Positions 1 to 10,960 of a DNA stretch of 64,000 bases are shown here, in pieces. A model generated the notes under the pieces. It worked only from the letters and a program-made list of their open reading frames with translations. It searched no databases and had not been told where the DNA came from. Positions within the stretch are counted from its first letter, which is position 1. Every line of letters begins with the position of its first letter. The position numbers were made by a program, and so were the translations under genes. Source of the stretch: Pempheris klunzingeri (lineage: Eukaryota; Chordata; Actinopteri; Acropomatiformes; Pempheridae); contig NC_092016.1 of the NCBI RefSeq assembly GCF_042242105.1, positions 4,015,501-4,079,500 of the forward strand. The letters run 5' to 3'.

Positions 1-499
1 CCATGAATCCACCAATACATTTCCTGCTTCAGTCAGAATTGGTATTTAAACAGTCCTCCTCATCCTGCTGTTCACATTCTGACATCATGAGACCAAGACG
101 ACACCTAACAGTTGATCAGCAGCACCTCAACACTGGAGGCTTCAAACAGGAAGTCCTCAGACGGAGGTGTTCACTGAGCTTAGAGGGTCACAGAGTGTCA
201 TCAGGAGGTTGGAACAGTGATACAGAGACTGGAAGAGTCACAGAAAGGAGAGGAGTGGACGTCCTTTGGCCACATCCCAATTTATTGAGACACTGAAAAT
301 GTTTTGTTGTGGTTTACCTACCACTGTTGTTAGATTTTCTTCAAATACATTGTTTAAGATGAATAAAATTACCAGTGCATGCTTCTACTTAAATGCCCTA
401 CTTTCATGATATAATATCACTGTAGCATTCACTTTTTACATTTTCCATATATTTCACCTGAAAGTCGAATATCCCGAATAACTTTTTGTGAGTAGTGTA
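1..499. mobile_element. Degenerate Tc1/mariner-like element, left copy (cut by window edge)
   Basis: Positions 1-300 match 62369-62670 almost base for base, and the tail at 451-499 matches the right inverted repeat of the complete copy at 63222-63267, so this is the same family in the same orientation with its left end outside the window. Inside, the 97-codon open stretch beginning MNPPIHFL is shared with the other copy. In another frame the segment near 190-295 reads like the N-terminal helix-turn-helix of a Tc1 transposase (SQSVIRRLEQ, then after a stop RDWKSHRKERSGRP and ATSQFIET). Frame breaks and the small size show it cannot encode an active transposase. The end carries the TA dinucleotide (498-499) expected for a Tc1 target site. 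Confidence 0.75.
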
Positions 500-897
500 T
501 TTTCACGAGTATTTCCATTTGCTTCTACTGGACTTTTTACTGAAGTGCATGTGTCTGACAGCTTCAGTTACTTGCTGCTTAAGATTAATGATTCAAAATA
601 TTAACGAATAAATGATGGTGTAATGTTATAGATTAAGGCAAAACGTTATTGATCCCCAGGGGGAATAATCAACTGCACCTTTAACAGCTGTGACATTAAA
701 CTGATGAGCACATTAATGGATCTATAATCGTACTTCTACACTTAAAATGTGATTGCAAGAGTATTTATACTGTGTGGTATTGAGTACTTCCTCCATCACT
801 GTACATGCACAAAACAGGACACTGCAGAGCAGAATATCAGTCTGAACCACAGAAATCTAGTCTCCTAGTCTAATCTAGTCTGTCTCCTGTGCTGCAG
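500..897. other. Non-coding stretch upstream of the first visible exon
   Basis: No exon is recognisable here. A short segment at about 632-672 (tattgatccccagggggaat) resembles the 3' ends of teleost LINE-type repeats also seen at 60360 and 62725. The run-in to 897 ends in a normal acceptor (ctgtgctgcag). Confidence 0.5.
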
Positions 898-3389
898 AAA
901 TGGCCGTCAGACGCTCTAACAGGCTTCCAGGAGATCCAGACGTCTTTCTTCCAGCGCTGCAAAGAGCTGAGTCTGCGGGTGCTGAGGGTGATGGCCCACA
1001 GCCTGGGTCTGGATCCAGAGGTGTTCCTGAGTACACACCGTCTAGTAGGAAGTATGTGCACATGTTGTTTGTTGGGTTCAAGCTGCAGGTCACGTAACAC
1101 TTAAGGCGGTGGGTGTAGACCAGCTGATGTGTGGCAACGCTGTGACTTGGTCCTTTGTTTATCTGCACGCTGTCACTCAGGCACATCTTGTCTCACATTG
1201 AGTGGTTCTGGGTTATTAAGTTCATCTACATAAGTACCGTACTGCCAGTGTTTCTCTTTAATGGCACTTTATACTTCTACTTCACTACATTTGTCTGATA
1301 GCTGTAGTTACACTTCAGATTACCTCTCTCTCCAGTGAAAACCAGCAAGTTTAGAAATTAGATTTTCTTCTGATAAACTGAAGTATTGCTTCATGGGTTG
1401 AGAAAATAACTAAAGCTAAATAACTAGAGCTGAATAACTAGAGCTAAATAACTAGAGCTAAATAACTAGAGCTGAATAACTAGAGCTAAATAACTAGAGC
1501 TAAATAACTAGAGCTAAATAACTAGAGCTGAATAACTAGAGCTAAATAACTAGAGCTGAATATAAAATTAGCTAATTACTTAAAATGCAGGACTGTTGCT
1601 TGTAGTTAAGTACTTCCACAGTGTGGCATGAGTACTTTTGCTTAAGTAAATGATCTGAATACTTCTTCCACCACCGCTCACATTCACTAAAAAGCTGTTG
1701 CAGATGAGGAGGTTTGATGATCTATGCAGTTTCCACACACAGTTTCCCGGCTGGTGTAGTGATTCACATTCAGCTGCACTGTTTGACTCCCACATAGTCG
1801 GTATTATCAGAGGTCAGCATCATATTTTTGGGCAATAAACCTGCTGCTTAAGGCCAAATATTTGGAGGAATCAACTAAATGTTTACACAAAGCATGAGCA
1901 GGATACTCAGACGATAGTGTAACCAGTGAGAGCCAAACCAAAGCAAGACAAAATGATTAAGGTAAAGTTAAAATGAGAGGATAAAAACACAGTAGAGAGA
2001 AGACAGAAGATGAGACAATAAAAAAAAGCCTTCTAAAATATGTAGAAATACAGATAAAAGAATAAAAGCATTAAAAAAGACGACATCACATAAAAGCAAG
2101 TTTCTAGAAATGGGATCTAAGAGGTGGTTTAAAAGAAGCCTTAGCTCCTCAGGCAGGTCGCTCCAGGTCCCCACAGGCTCAGGTTTATTGGACCAGCACC
2201 ACTCGAAGGCTTCATGGCTGGGGATGTATTTTAAGGTATCTTCTTGTGTTTCTAATGTATCAGACAGGGTTTAACAGTGTTGCCGTGTCTCCTCCAGCTG
2301 ATCAGAATGGCACAACCCTGCGGTCTCTGTACTACCCACCGGTGGACAGTGAGAAGGCGAAGGAGGGTCAGCTGCGATGTGGGGAACATTCGGACTATGG
2401 CAGCATCACCCTGTTGTTTCAGGGCTCTGAGGGTCTGCAGGTAACACCGCTGACACCTTCACCTCTCTGGATGTAACAAAAAAACTACACTGAGGATTTA
2501 AAACATCACTTGAGGCTTTAGTTCTGTTTGGTCACATAGCACTGGAGGTGTGAAATCCTCAGTCATGTAATCCACACGACACTCTTTAAACTTTCAGGTG
2601 CGTAATCGCGCAGGTGAATTCATCTGTGCTCCCTGCATCCCCGGAGCGGTCCTCATTAATATCGCTGACCTGATGCAGCGCTGGACCAGCGATCGGTTTG
2701 TCTCTGTGGTGAGTTGAGAGGAAGATTTAGCAGACATGTATCACATCTTCTGTGGATTTATTTTAAGGACTGTATGTGCATGGAGCCTAACAAGACATAT
2801 TAACTGGTCACCAAGAAGTCCTCTTTTGGCTTGAGAAGATTAGAAAATTTAAAAAAATTGATAAAAAAATAATTTTACTAACTAATGAACTTACAGTAAA
2901 CCCTTGATAGAGGATCTCTTGATATTCACTTGGATATTAAAAACAGATAATGAAAGATTTCAAGTGTTACAGCATTCAAAACAGGACACTTCTACCTTGT
3001 TTTTTTTTTAATAACCTTGGTCTCAGTCAAGTAAAGTCTGACCACAGTGGTTTATTATCACTGAAAGAGTTGGAGATGTACGCTGTGACTCAGAGGTCTG
3101 CCTCCCTCTTCTGATTGCAGTGTTCTACAGTAATAAAGAACATGTTTGTGCTCTTGATATTGACCAGATGTTATCTTAATCAGGACTGTTAAAGTTTCCT
3201 TTCCTTCAGCTCCACAGAGTTTTGCTTCCTCCTGCTGGAGACTCTCAGACACGTCAGTCTGTGGCTTTCTTCCTCCAGCCGGACGACGAGGCTCTGATCA
3301 CCTGCTGCGACGGCTCCACCAAATACCCTCCCGTCACAGCAGGCGCCTACCTCATCAAGCGCCTCAACGACTCGTATGGACGAAGCTGA
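898..3389 (+). CDS. Isopenicillin N synthase-like Fe(II)/2-oxoglutarate dioxygenase, 3' part (four exons)
   Basis: Four exons join in frame: 898-1051, 2298-2440, 2598-2708, 3210-3389, giving about 196 residues and a stop at 3387-3389. The 5' exons lie left of the window. The last exons carry the signature of the IPNS-like 2OG-Fe(II) oxygenases: CGEHSDYGSITLL supplies the H-x-D iron ligands, HRVLLPP the distal histidine, and RQSVAFFLQP the R-x-S that binds the 2-oxoglutarate carboxylate. LRSLYYPPV before the HxD is also typical. All splice sites are GT-AG; the phase-1 join between exons 1 and 2 makes the codon ACT. The catalytic core looks intact, so an active oxygenase is likely, but vertebrate members of this family are poorly characterised and the substrate cannot be told. 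A poly(A) signal is at 3672-3677. Confidence 0.85.
1415..1562. repeat. 14-bp minisatellite, about 10.5 copies
   Basis: Head-to-tail copies of gctRaataactaga, where R is A or G, lie in the first visible intron of the dioxygenase gene. Only the fourth base varies, in the order A G A A G A A A G A G; all else is unchanged until the array decays at 1563. The uniformity suggests recent expansion. Confidence 0.9.
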
Positions 3390-3599
3390 ACTTCCACCCA
3401 TTCCAACAAAGTCTTTTCACAGTGTTTTATATCACAGCGACTCTTGCCAGAATGATGAATATCCCACTTCGGATCCCACAAAGGTTTTTACGTGTTTTTA
3501 AATTGTGCTTTGAATATTAGTTCTGTGTTTTCAGGTAAATCAATCAGCCGGTGTGATAAAAGGACGAGATGCAAACCTCAAATCTGCAAGCTCATTCAC

Positions 3600-3605
3600 T
3601 TTATT
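3600..3605 (-). terminator. Candidate nucb2 poly(A) signal
   Basis: AATAAA on the - strand, about 1.2 kb beyond the nucb2 stop. An alternative AATAAA lies at 3694-3699. The choice between them is inference. Confidence 0.45.
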
Positions 3606-3671
3606 GTCCACATTCAAACCTTGTACAACAGTTTCATGAATTCAGGATGTTGGGTTGCGGACTGATAAAAA

Positions 3672-3677
3672 AATAAA
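3672..3677 (+). terminator. Candidate poly(A) signal of the dioxygenase gene
   Basis: AATAAA on the + strand, 283 bases after the stop codon and the first good signal downstream of it. Confidence 0.5.
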
Positions 3678-4738
3678 CAGCAAAATCAACCGGTTTATTG
3701 TACCTCAGTCTCTGAGTCTCCTATGAAAAAGATGAGAACAAATCCAACCTGCTGCAGTTTCTCTTGCGGTGGTGCAGAGGATAAATAAATTAAACATATT
3801 CTACCATGAAAAATGACACAGATTCACTGACACACAAACACACGGCACACAGACAACCATACAATCATCACACTGACACCTGCACAATTAAATTAAAAGA
3901 TTTAAACATGTTTAACTAAAACACAACTGAGGGAAAATTCATTTTGAGTAGGTATAAAAGAGTTTAACTGGTAACGGTCCAAGTAAACAAGTAAGGAAAT
4001 GATGGCTGAGAAGTGTAACTGTTAACAGAACTTATATAAAAGAGGTATCAGAGGACTAAATCAACTGTGATTTTGAAATATTGATTGAGAGCGTACTTCT
4101 TTATACCAACAGAGATCCAGCATCGTATTCTAAAATGACACCATAAAACAAATGTGAAAATGAACATAAATTACTTATTAAAGATGGAACAATAGTCTGT
4201 GGACCTCTTCTCTTAAATATGGTGAATATATTATTCATATTACTACATTTAAAAAAATACTTTCTAATGAAAATGGGACTTCATTCAATAACCTGTAGTA
4301 CTACGTCAAGTTTCTGACATTCATTTTTCTGTAATAATTCTATCTTTAATGAAATAAATAAATATAAAGTATTTCCTCTGAGAGACAATATCAGTGACAA
4401 CGAGCTACAGTGTGCACTAAACAAAACATTCACTGATCAGGCCAGAAGCCTTCCCCATTTCACCCCAAAGCACTTCCCGTGGAGAACAGAGACCTTGCTG
4501 TGATAAAAGATCCAAATGACAAAAAAAACAAACAAAAAAAAAAACAAAAGGGTCGATTGTCTGCGAAGAAAACTGGACCAGCTCCACATTTCAAGTCTGA
4601 TTTGAGCAGCCAAACTGGGCGTAATGGGAACTGGCACTAAATCTGAAGCCTGATTCTTATGTGCTCCTAAGATTTTGGCATATTTCTGTAAATCCTAAAC
4701 AAAAAATGGAAAATTGGAATTATTACAAGGCAAACACT

Positions 4739-4771
<33 letters not shown>

Positions 4772-4813
4772 GCTCACTAGCATTCATACAAGCACTTGGA
4801 GTAGTGAGGTCTG

Positions 4814-7800
4814 CTAAGAGTGTCCTGGCACTGGTACATGTTGCTGCTGGTGACCAGGGGGCAGTGGTTGACTGCTTCCTGGTACAACTGGTGGGGGTCC
4901 ACCTTCAGCTACAGGAGCTCCGGGCTCTGCAACACACAGTCACAGCTGTATTCACATGGTCGTGAAGCTTCAGACAAAATGCTGTGGCCTTAAGGTTAGA
5001 GGGGAGGGTTTGTTTGGTTCAAGTTTTAGATTAAGACTGTTGGAAGTGTTTACTAGCTGCATGCAGGCTCAGACTTACTGAGTGTCCCGTCACTGTTTGC
5101 ACAGCAGTTAAGCTGCTTCCTTTGTCCAGTGTTCCTGAGTGAGTCGTTTATTCCATTTTATTTGATATTCCAGGCCATGTTTACTTTGGGATCTGTTAAC
5201 GTAGGGATGTATTTATATACTGATTGATGTGATTTAGAGTTGTAGAGTGTAGAGTCTATTGATATCTGTCTATCTATCTCACCCAACTCTGTTAAAGGAA
5301 AGAAGTTTTCTGTGTTCATATCAGTTAAGTCAAATCCAGTGTATTCCTGAAAAAAAAAGAGTTTTGAGTCTTGATCTTACCTCACACTCTGGACTAAAAG
5401 TCAGGATATCTCAGCCTCTGCTACTTTGATTTATTACCGTTCTTTTCTGATGTCTCTTGTGAGGCACCCTAATTTTAAGAACTGCAAGACTACATGGCGG
5501 AGGTATGCTTGTAACCTTTTCTGAGTCACTTCTCTTGGTTAAATTGAGTTTGGACAACAAGCCTTTGCAATGTGATACTCACGTTTGGCCTCAGCTTTTA
5601 TCCTCTCCATTTCTTCCACTGCCTGAGGACAGAAAACAAGAATGAAAACGTTACAGCGTGGGAGCGCCGGTTCAGTTTATTAACATGAACATTTTGCAAG
5701 GAACCATAACTGCACATTGAGTTGCAGTCCGACATGCCCTGAGCCATGATAAAAATATCTGAATCTGGGTCCTGTTTGCGTTAGAGTGCTCTCTACATCT
5801 CAAACTTGGCAGCAGTAAGTGGTAATGTACTGTGTGTGTGCACAGAATCTACAGAATACAATAATGTTTGGGTGCGGCTCACCAGCTCTGCAGCAGCCAA
5901 GTAAATGTTTCCAACAAATCATACATGTCCTCAATCAGAAATCATTTTGAATAAACTGTGGGCTACTGTGTGTGTGTGTGTATTACTCCATCTGCTGCAG
6001 ACTACCGAGGGAAGAAATCCTGATGTCTGATGGTGCATCACCTGCAAACTGTTTTTGTTTTAATTCACCTGCTGTAGGCCCATCTTCTGAGCATTCAGTT
6101 CATCCTGTTTCCTCTCCAGCTCCTCCCTCTGTCTCTGCAGCTCATCAGACTTCCTGTTGATGTCATTCGCCTCGTTGGCCAGATGCTGCTCGTACTGTCT
6201 CAGCTCCTCCTCAGTGTAAACAGGGTTTTGATCTAAAGTCTGCTGAGGCAGAAGATGTAATATATTTGATGAATAACAGGATGTTAAGAGTAATCTTTAA
6301 CATATTTATACTGCTTTTATTTCATCAGCCAACTAGAGTTTTGAGAGAGATTAGTTCACCAAATAATGGTTAATTTAGTTAGACCTCACATTTCCGTCTG
6401 CATCTATCAGACTTTTTCCTATAAAATCTTGTTCTTACCTCCCACTCATCTTTTTCCAAGAACTCCTCCTTCTTAGTGGCTGCCATGAACTCACTCAGAG
6501 ACACAAGTCTGTCTTTATTGGTGTCCACCTGAACATCGACACATGAAGCTGCTTTAATCAACGTCAGGGCCGGGAAATCGTCACAGCTGCTAAACAGAAA
6601 TCCATCTTGCAGCGCAGATAATAGTACAAGCTTTTCTATTCGCTAAAGGAATCACACATGAATATAAATAGCGAGAATAACACAGAAAAACAATGTGTAC
6701 CCAGGAGATGCCAAGATAAGCACATTGGTGAGCTATGTACTTTCAAGTAAAATGTTTCTTTCCCTTTTCTTTTTATATTATAAATAATGTTAATGCTCCA
6801 TTTAACCTCCTATGATCCTACTTATAACTTCATACCTGCAATAATTTGAGTACAATTTGTCACTAAAGTGTGAGAAACAGTGTCCATTTATGACAATTTG
6901 AGTGATATTTGCTGCTTTTATGATTTTGACACTGCTTTGACAGAATTGGGATACTATAGCTGATTCTTCTAGGAAATGGGGGAAAGAAAATGGGTGTGCG
7001 AAACAAAGTGGCCGGACCGGATTCGAATCTACACACTCTACCAGGTGAGCTACCAGGATGCCTCGATGATGAGCTTAAATAAGCTTCTTACACATGAGCA
7101 AACCTCCACATCAGGTTCGTTACTGTGGTGACTCACCTCGTTCATAACATGCTCTCTCATTCGCAGTCTCTCTTCCTCCATCTCAACCATGTCGTCTTCT
7201 TCATTTTCGGGGTTGTACACCTTCTCCAGCTTGAAGACACACATGGATGCCCATATTACCTCGAAGGCTTCTTCGTTTCTGGATTACATTGTCCAAAAAC
7301 ATGCAGAACAGCGGAGCAGTTATACATGAAGACATAAGCACAAATACCTCTTTAGTGAAGAGTGCCTCGAGCTCGCTCTCGTCAAAGAAGCCATCTCCAT
7401 TGCTGTCTGTAACACAAAATCAGTGTATCAGATTAATATTATGTGTTTAGCACTGGTCCATAAACAATACATTCAGCCACATGGATCCCTTTTGTCACTT
7501 TGGTGACTAGATTGTAGAATCACAGAATGAATGCTGACCTGGCTGTTTATTTAAGAGGGATAACAGAGGAAGCCTGTGATAGCGTCAGCTGTTCTTTAGA
7601 CACATATATGGTCTCTGGTTACCGTGCATTTTGAAGAAGGTCTTGGGATCAAAGTCTTCTGGGTCCATACCATCTGCTTCCTGCCACACCTCCTTCAGCT
7701 GGTCTTCACTGCCCTGCACACACCAACACACACACACACCATGGTGGTTCATCACTCCACACTTTCCTTCAGGATTTCTCCTTCGTTTTTGCATTTTCTG

Positions 7801-10176
7801 CCATGTTTACATAAAACCTGCTCAGCTGGCTCCTGTTTTCATTGGCACTCAGTGAAAGTAATGAGTGAGAATTATTAACTCTTACAGGGTGGTTAACTTT
7901 TGGATGCTCGGAATGTTTCTTTTTCATCTCCTCGTAGTGCTGCTCGTCTCTCTTGCGTTCCTCCTCGTTCATGGTCTTTAGACGTTCCCTCCTCTCGTGC
8001 TCCTTCATCATCTCATACCTCTTGAAGTCATCATGGCGGCTCTTGTCAAAGTTCTCCAGGTCTTTGGTCGCCTACGAATGAAAGCAAAAAGTTAAGAAGG
8101 GGGAATTCACACGTGGATTGTAAAGCTTATACTGGTATTCTCACTGCTCTGGAATTGATACCAACACAAGTAGAACAGTCAGAGCTGTACAATACAAATT
8201 TGATTGTTCTAAAAAGTTCTAAAGTTTCAAAGTACAATCTGACTGTATACCTGGTGATCCATGTGAAACTAAAACTATTGTTTGGACTGGTTTTTGTTTG
8301 AAGACCATACAGGTCATTCTTTATTCTACAGCCCTCGAGGGACTCGTCTGGTACACAGTATAGAATATGTGTCAAATAAAGTCTCAAACAAAGCAAACGC
8401 TCAATTATCAGAAATTTACAAATTCAAATAATTCACCAAGCAGCCCCAAAGCATAAATAATAAATAAATTAATAAAGCCAGCATGTGGGCGGTCCTGAGA
8501 AACCTGTCATTCTCTGCAGGCTCATCCTATTTATAACAATAATATGAAGCAAGGTGCTCTTTACTGTGATTACAGGTATGACTGAGATGCTGTTACATAC
8601 AAGTAGCAGCCCCACAGTATCCACAAAAAGTGGAAAGGAACATGGTCAGAATAAGATATAAGATGTGTGTTTGCTATGTGTATACATGAGAGGTTGTGTT
8701 ACAACAAACCTTCAGCTATTTGTTCTACTCTAACAGTCAGTATGCCCAGAGGCTACAGCAGTCATTCCTTTGAGGTGAGTTATTTCTTTATTTTGGGCTG
8801 TGTTTGATGCTTACAATGCCAAAAATGCACCAGAAAAGCTACGATATGTCAAGTTATCGATAATATTACTCTGGGTTTTGCAAAGCAACAACCTCACCTG
8901 ATGAATTTCTGCCTTCTTTGTCAACTTTTATACAAGTGAGAAGTCACAGCTAAGTCTATATAAAAAAAGTCAGATCTACAACAGTAAAGGTCTATTTAGT
9001 CAAGTGGTTTTTTTATTAACGTCTGTACCGATTTGATGAGTCGGTCCAGGTCCTCCACTTCAAAAGTCTCCGTGTTCATGTGGTTGAGGTGCTCAAACTG
9101 TTTCAGCAGGGCTTGGTGGTCCACTGTCCGGACTGCAACAAAGGGAATTATGAAAAGCTTTGTTTAACACCCCTGAAATGTTTCTAGGTACGTGCCGTAT
9201 TACATCATGTTCCTGTGTCTGAGAGCCACATCCTATATTTGGCAATGACCCAGCTGCTGATGTTGCAAAGCTTCTTGTGCAACTTCAAGGGAAAAAAAAA
9301 AAAGTGTCTCAGAGAGCAAAGCATGCAGGATACTTACCATTCCCTTCCTGGATGTCATGTTTGGCTTTGAGGAGCATCCGCAGCCTGTTCATCTCCTCCC
9401 TCTTCAGCTCGTCCAGCTTAGTCCGAAGATTGTGGTGCACAAAGTCCAGCTCTTTGGAAAGTTTGCCATGCTGCAAGCAGAAAATAAACACGCCACAGTC
9501 CAGTACAAAGTGTTCATGGTCAGCAAAGAGCATACAAAACAATGGCATGTGTTGTGAGTGTGCAAACATACTTTGATGTCATCCATGTTAGCATTTTTTA
9601 GCTTTTCTTTGAAGTGGGGGTCTTTCTCAAGGTACTCAATGACTTCTCGGAGGTAGCGGTCGTAGTGCAGTCCGGTATCCTGCAGCATAAACAAGCACAC
9701 ATCAGTATTTGCTGTTTGAGGACTAAAATTTGCATTAAAGTCGTTCATATCTATCTTGACTGAGGACCATTATGGAAAACACTTGTGTCAATAACTCCTT
9801 AATCTGACATTGCTCCCGTTTATTTTAAGCAAATACTCCAAAATACATTGAATGTAATAATCCCATCAACCTTTTACTCACAAACAAGTGTGCTTTCTAT
9901 GTGAAACAGCCCTGCCCGAGGCACTGTAAGCCAAATGGTTCCCTCCCTTGGATAACTGAGAGGTATTTGTTGTAATCAGCTATAAGACCCTGACTTAAAT
10001 GTGATATCCGTGTGTATAACTCTGTCTATCTGACTCACAGCACTCTGTGGTGGCTCCAGTTCCTCCTCTGGAGGTTTTTCTTTGGTCTTGTCCAAACTGA
10101 TAGGCACTGACTGGACACACAGCCACAAACTCAGCAGAACCAGTCCGCAGTGGGCCATGGCTTTAGCCCCCAACAT
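4814..10176 (-). CDS. nucb2: Nucleobindin 2, precursor of nesfatin-1 (complete, 12 coding exons)
   Basis: Coding exons in transcript order: 10039-10176, 9572-9679, 9338-9470, 9029-9132, 7886-8071, 7623-7713, 7348-7406, 7137-7229, 6439-6528, 6069-6239, 5583-5622, 4814-4926. They sum to 1,326 nt (441 aa; human NUCB2 is 420). Residues 1-23 are a signal peptide (core [12 protein letters not shown]) followed by [11 protein letters not shown], as in the family. The nesfatin-1 part (about 24-104) contains [18 protein letters not shown] and ends before the K-R at 105-106, where the human precursor is cut. A basic, charged region (162-223) follows, then two EF hands: [12 protein letters not shown] (254-265) and [12 protein letters not shown] (306-317), separated by an acidic stretch [14 protein letters not shown] leucine-zipper-like coiled coil spans about 345-400 and the C-terminus is Pro/Gln-rich, ending HVPVPGHS. 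Known role: calcium-binding secretory-pathway protein and source of a satiety peptide. It could be either teleost paralogue (a or b); linkage to pik3c2a does not settle this. Confidence 0.95.
5583..6239 (-). other. nucb2: nucb2 exons encoding the leucine-zipper region; tandem acceptor at 6240-6245
   Basis: Exon 6069-6239 encodes the heptad-rich [16 protein letters not shown] to [10 protein letters not shown] region, and the 40-base exon 5583-5622 encodes [13 protein letters not shown]. The acceptor of the larger exon reads CCTCAGCAG on the - strand, a NAGNAG site at which one extra glutamine codon could be added. Confidence 0.75.
6972..7066 (-). mobile_element. tRNA-derived SINE remnant in a nucb2 intron
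   Basis: On the - strand this reads with a Pol III A box (TAGCTCACCTGGTAGAG, about 7036-7052) and B box (GATTCGAATCC, about 7018-7028). A tail like GGCCACTTTG...CCCATTTTC follows. This is the order of a common teleost tRNA-derived SINE. The spacing between boxes is too short for a working tRNA gene, so I call a deleted SINE copy rather than a tRNA. Confidence 0.65.
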
Positions 10177-10702
10177 CTGGCTGGGATCATAAAAGAAAGA
10201 ATTAAAGGAGTTAATTGGGTAAATCAACATTTTGTGATGTTACATGAGTATGTTGTGCCTCTCATAGTGCTTTTTAATTGTTCTAAATTTGTTTTTGGGG
10301 TCGACCAGTATCCAGGTGCTTAATCTGAACATAAGACTTCACCCTTCATTTCTCAAATGTTGAAAAAGCCATTACTTCACCTGGTGACAATATGGGATGT
10401 AAATTAGTCTTAATCTCAAAAGCAACTCTCCACCACAAGCAAAGGACTGAGCAGCACACGTGTTCGGTGGATAAAGACACAGCAGAGCTTGCTTTAAAAC
10501 ACTATAACCTCATGACTTGAAAGAGTGAGAGCACAGAGGATAACGGTGTCATGTAAAGAACCGTCTGTTTAACCACTGAGGATGGTTTAGTTAAGATGGT
10601 AGCTAATTCACTGTCCAATAGGTGCAAAAAGCAACAAAACAAGCCATAGCATTTGTGGTAAAACGCGATAATATATCACAATTAGCGGAAAACAGCACTT
10701 AC
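10177..10702 (-). other. nucb2: First intron of nucb2 (5' UTR intron)
   Basis: The start codon exon is preceded on the - strand by an acceptor-like CCAG immediately before ATG, and a strong donor (CAG|GTAAGT) closes an upstream non-coding exon at 10703. Nothing else is recognisable in the intron. An in-frame second ATG (10156-10158) would give a shorter, 17-residue signal peptide. Confidence 0.6.
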
Positions 10703-10860
10703 CTGTAAACTCTCGCCTCCTTCGAGCTCTTTTTTACACTCTTATGGGCGCTTGGACCGTTTAGTTTTCCTTAAAGAGCTTCACTGGCGCTTGTTTACAG
10801 CTGTCATCCACCACCAATACGAGCCTCCTCTGGCCACAACCTACACTTAAAGAGATTGTG
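10703..10860 (-). other. nucb2: Probable non-coding first exon of nucb2
   Basis: The - strand ends in GAGTTTACAG|GTAAGTGC. GC-rich DNA with CCAAT and GC boxes lies just upstream (10870-10960). The start of the exon is not marked by a TATA box, so its outer edge is approximate. Confidence 0.5.
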
Positions 10861-10960
10861 TTCACCATGGCAACGCCCCGCCCACGGCCGCTCTCATTGG
10901 CCAGAAAAAGTACACATTCTTTGTAAAACAGTCGCGTTGAGCGCTGATTGGACGCCCGAG
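10861..10960 (-). promoter_or_regulatory. Putative nucb2 promoter with two CCAAT boxes, GC box and ERSE-like spacing
   Basis: Seen on the - strand: CCAAT at 10896-10900 and again at 10947-10951, and a GC box (ccgccc on +) near 10877-10882. The first CCAAT box is separated by exactly nine bases from a CCACG pentamer at 10882-10886 (written on +). This is the spacing of an ER-stress response element, but the pentamer is in the opposite orientation to the canonical CCAAT-N9-CCACG. Assignment as a promoter is inference from position. Confidence 0.5.

Larger units (their letters stand above)
3390..4813. other. Convergent 3' untranslated regions of the dioxygenase gene (+) and nucb2 (-)
   Basis: There is no coding sequence here. 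The + strand signal AATAAA at 3672-3677 probably ends the dioxygenase transcript. The - strand signals (TTTATT on +) at 3600-3605 and 3694-3699 probably end the nucb2 transcript, giving it a 3' UTR of about 1.2 kb. A (CA)n tract at about 4745-4771 lies about 45 bases beyond the nucb2 stop codon, inside this UTR. Confidence 0.6.

Noticed and set aside
1..300. Host gene encoding the 97-codon MNPPIHFL protein
   Set aside because: The same frame recurs at 62371 inside a Tc1-like element with inverted repeats; it is transposon DNA out of the ancestral transposase frame.
7008..7066. tRNA gene on the - strand
   Set aside because: A and B boxes are present but the anticodon arm is deleted and no cloverleaf forms; a SINE remnant explains it better.
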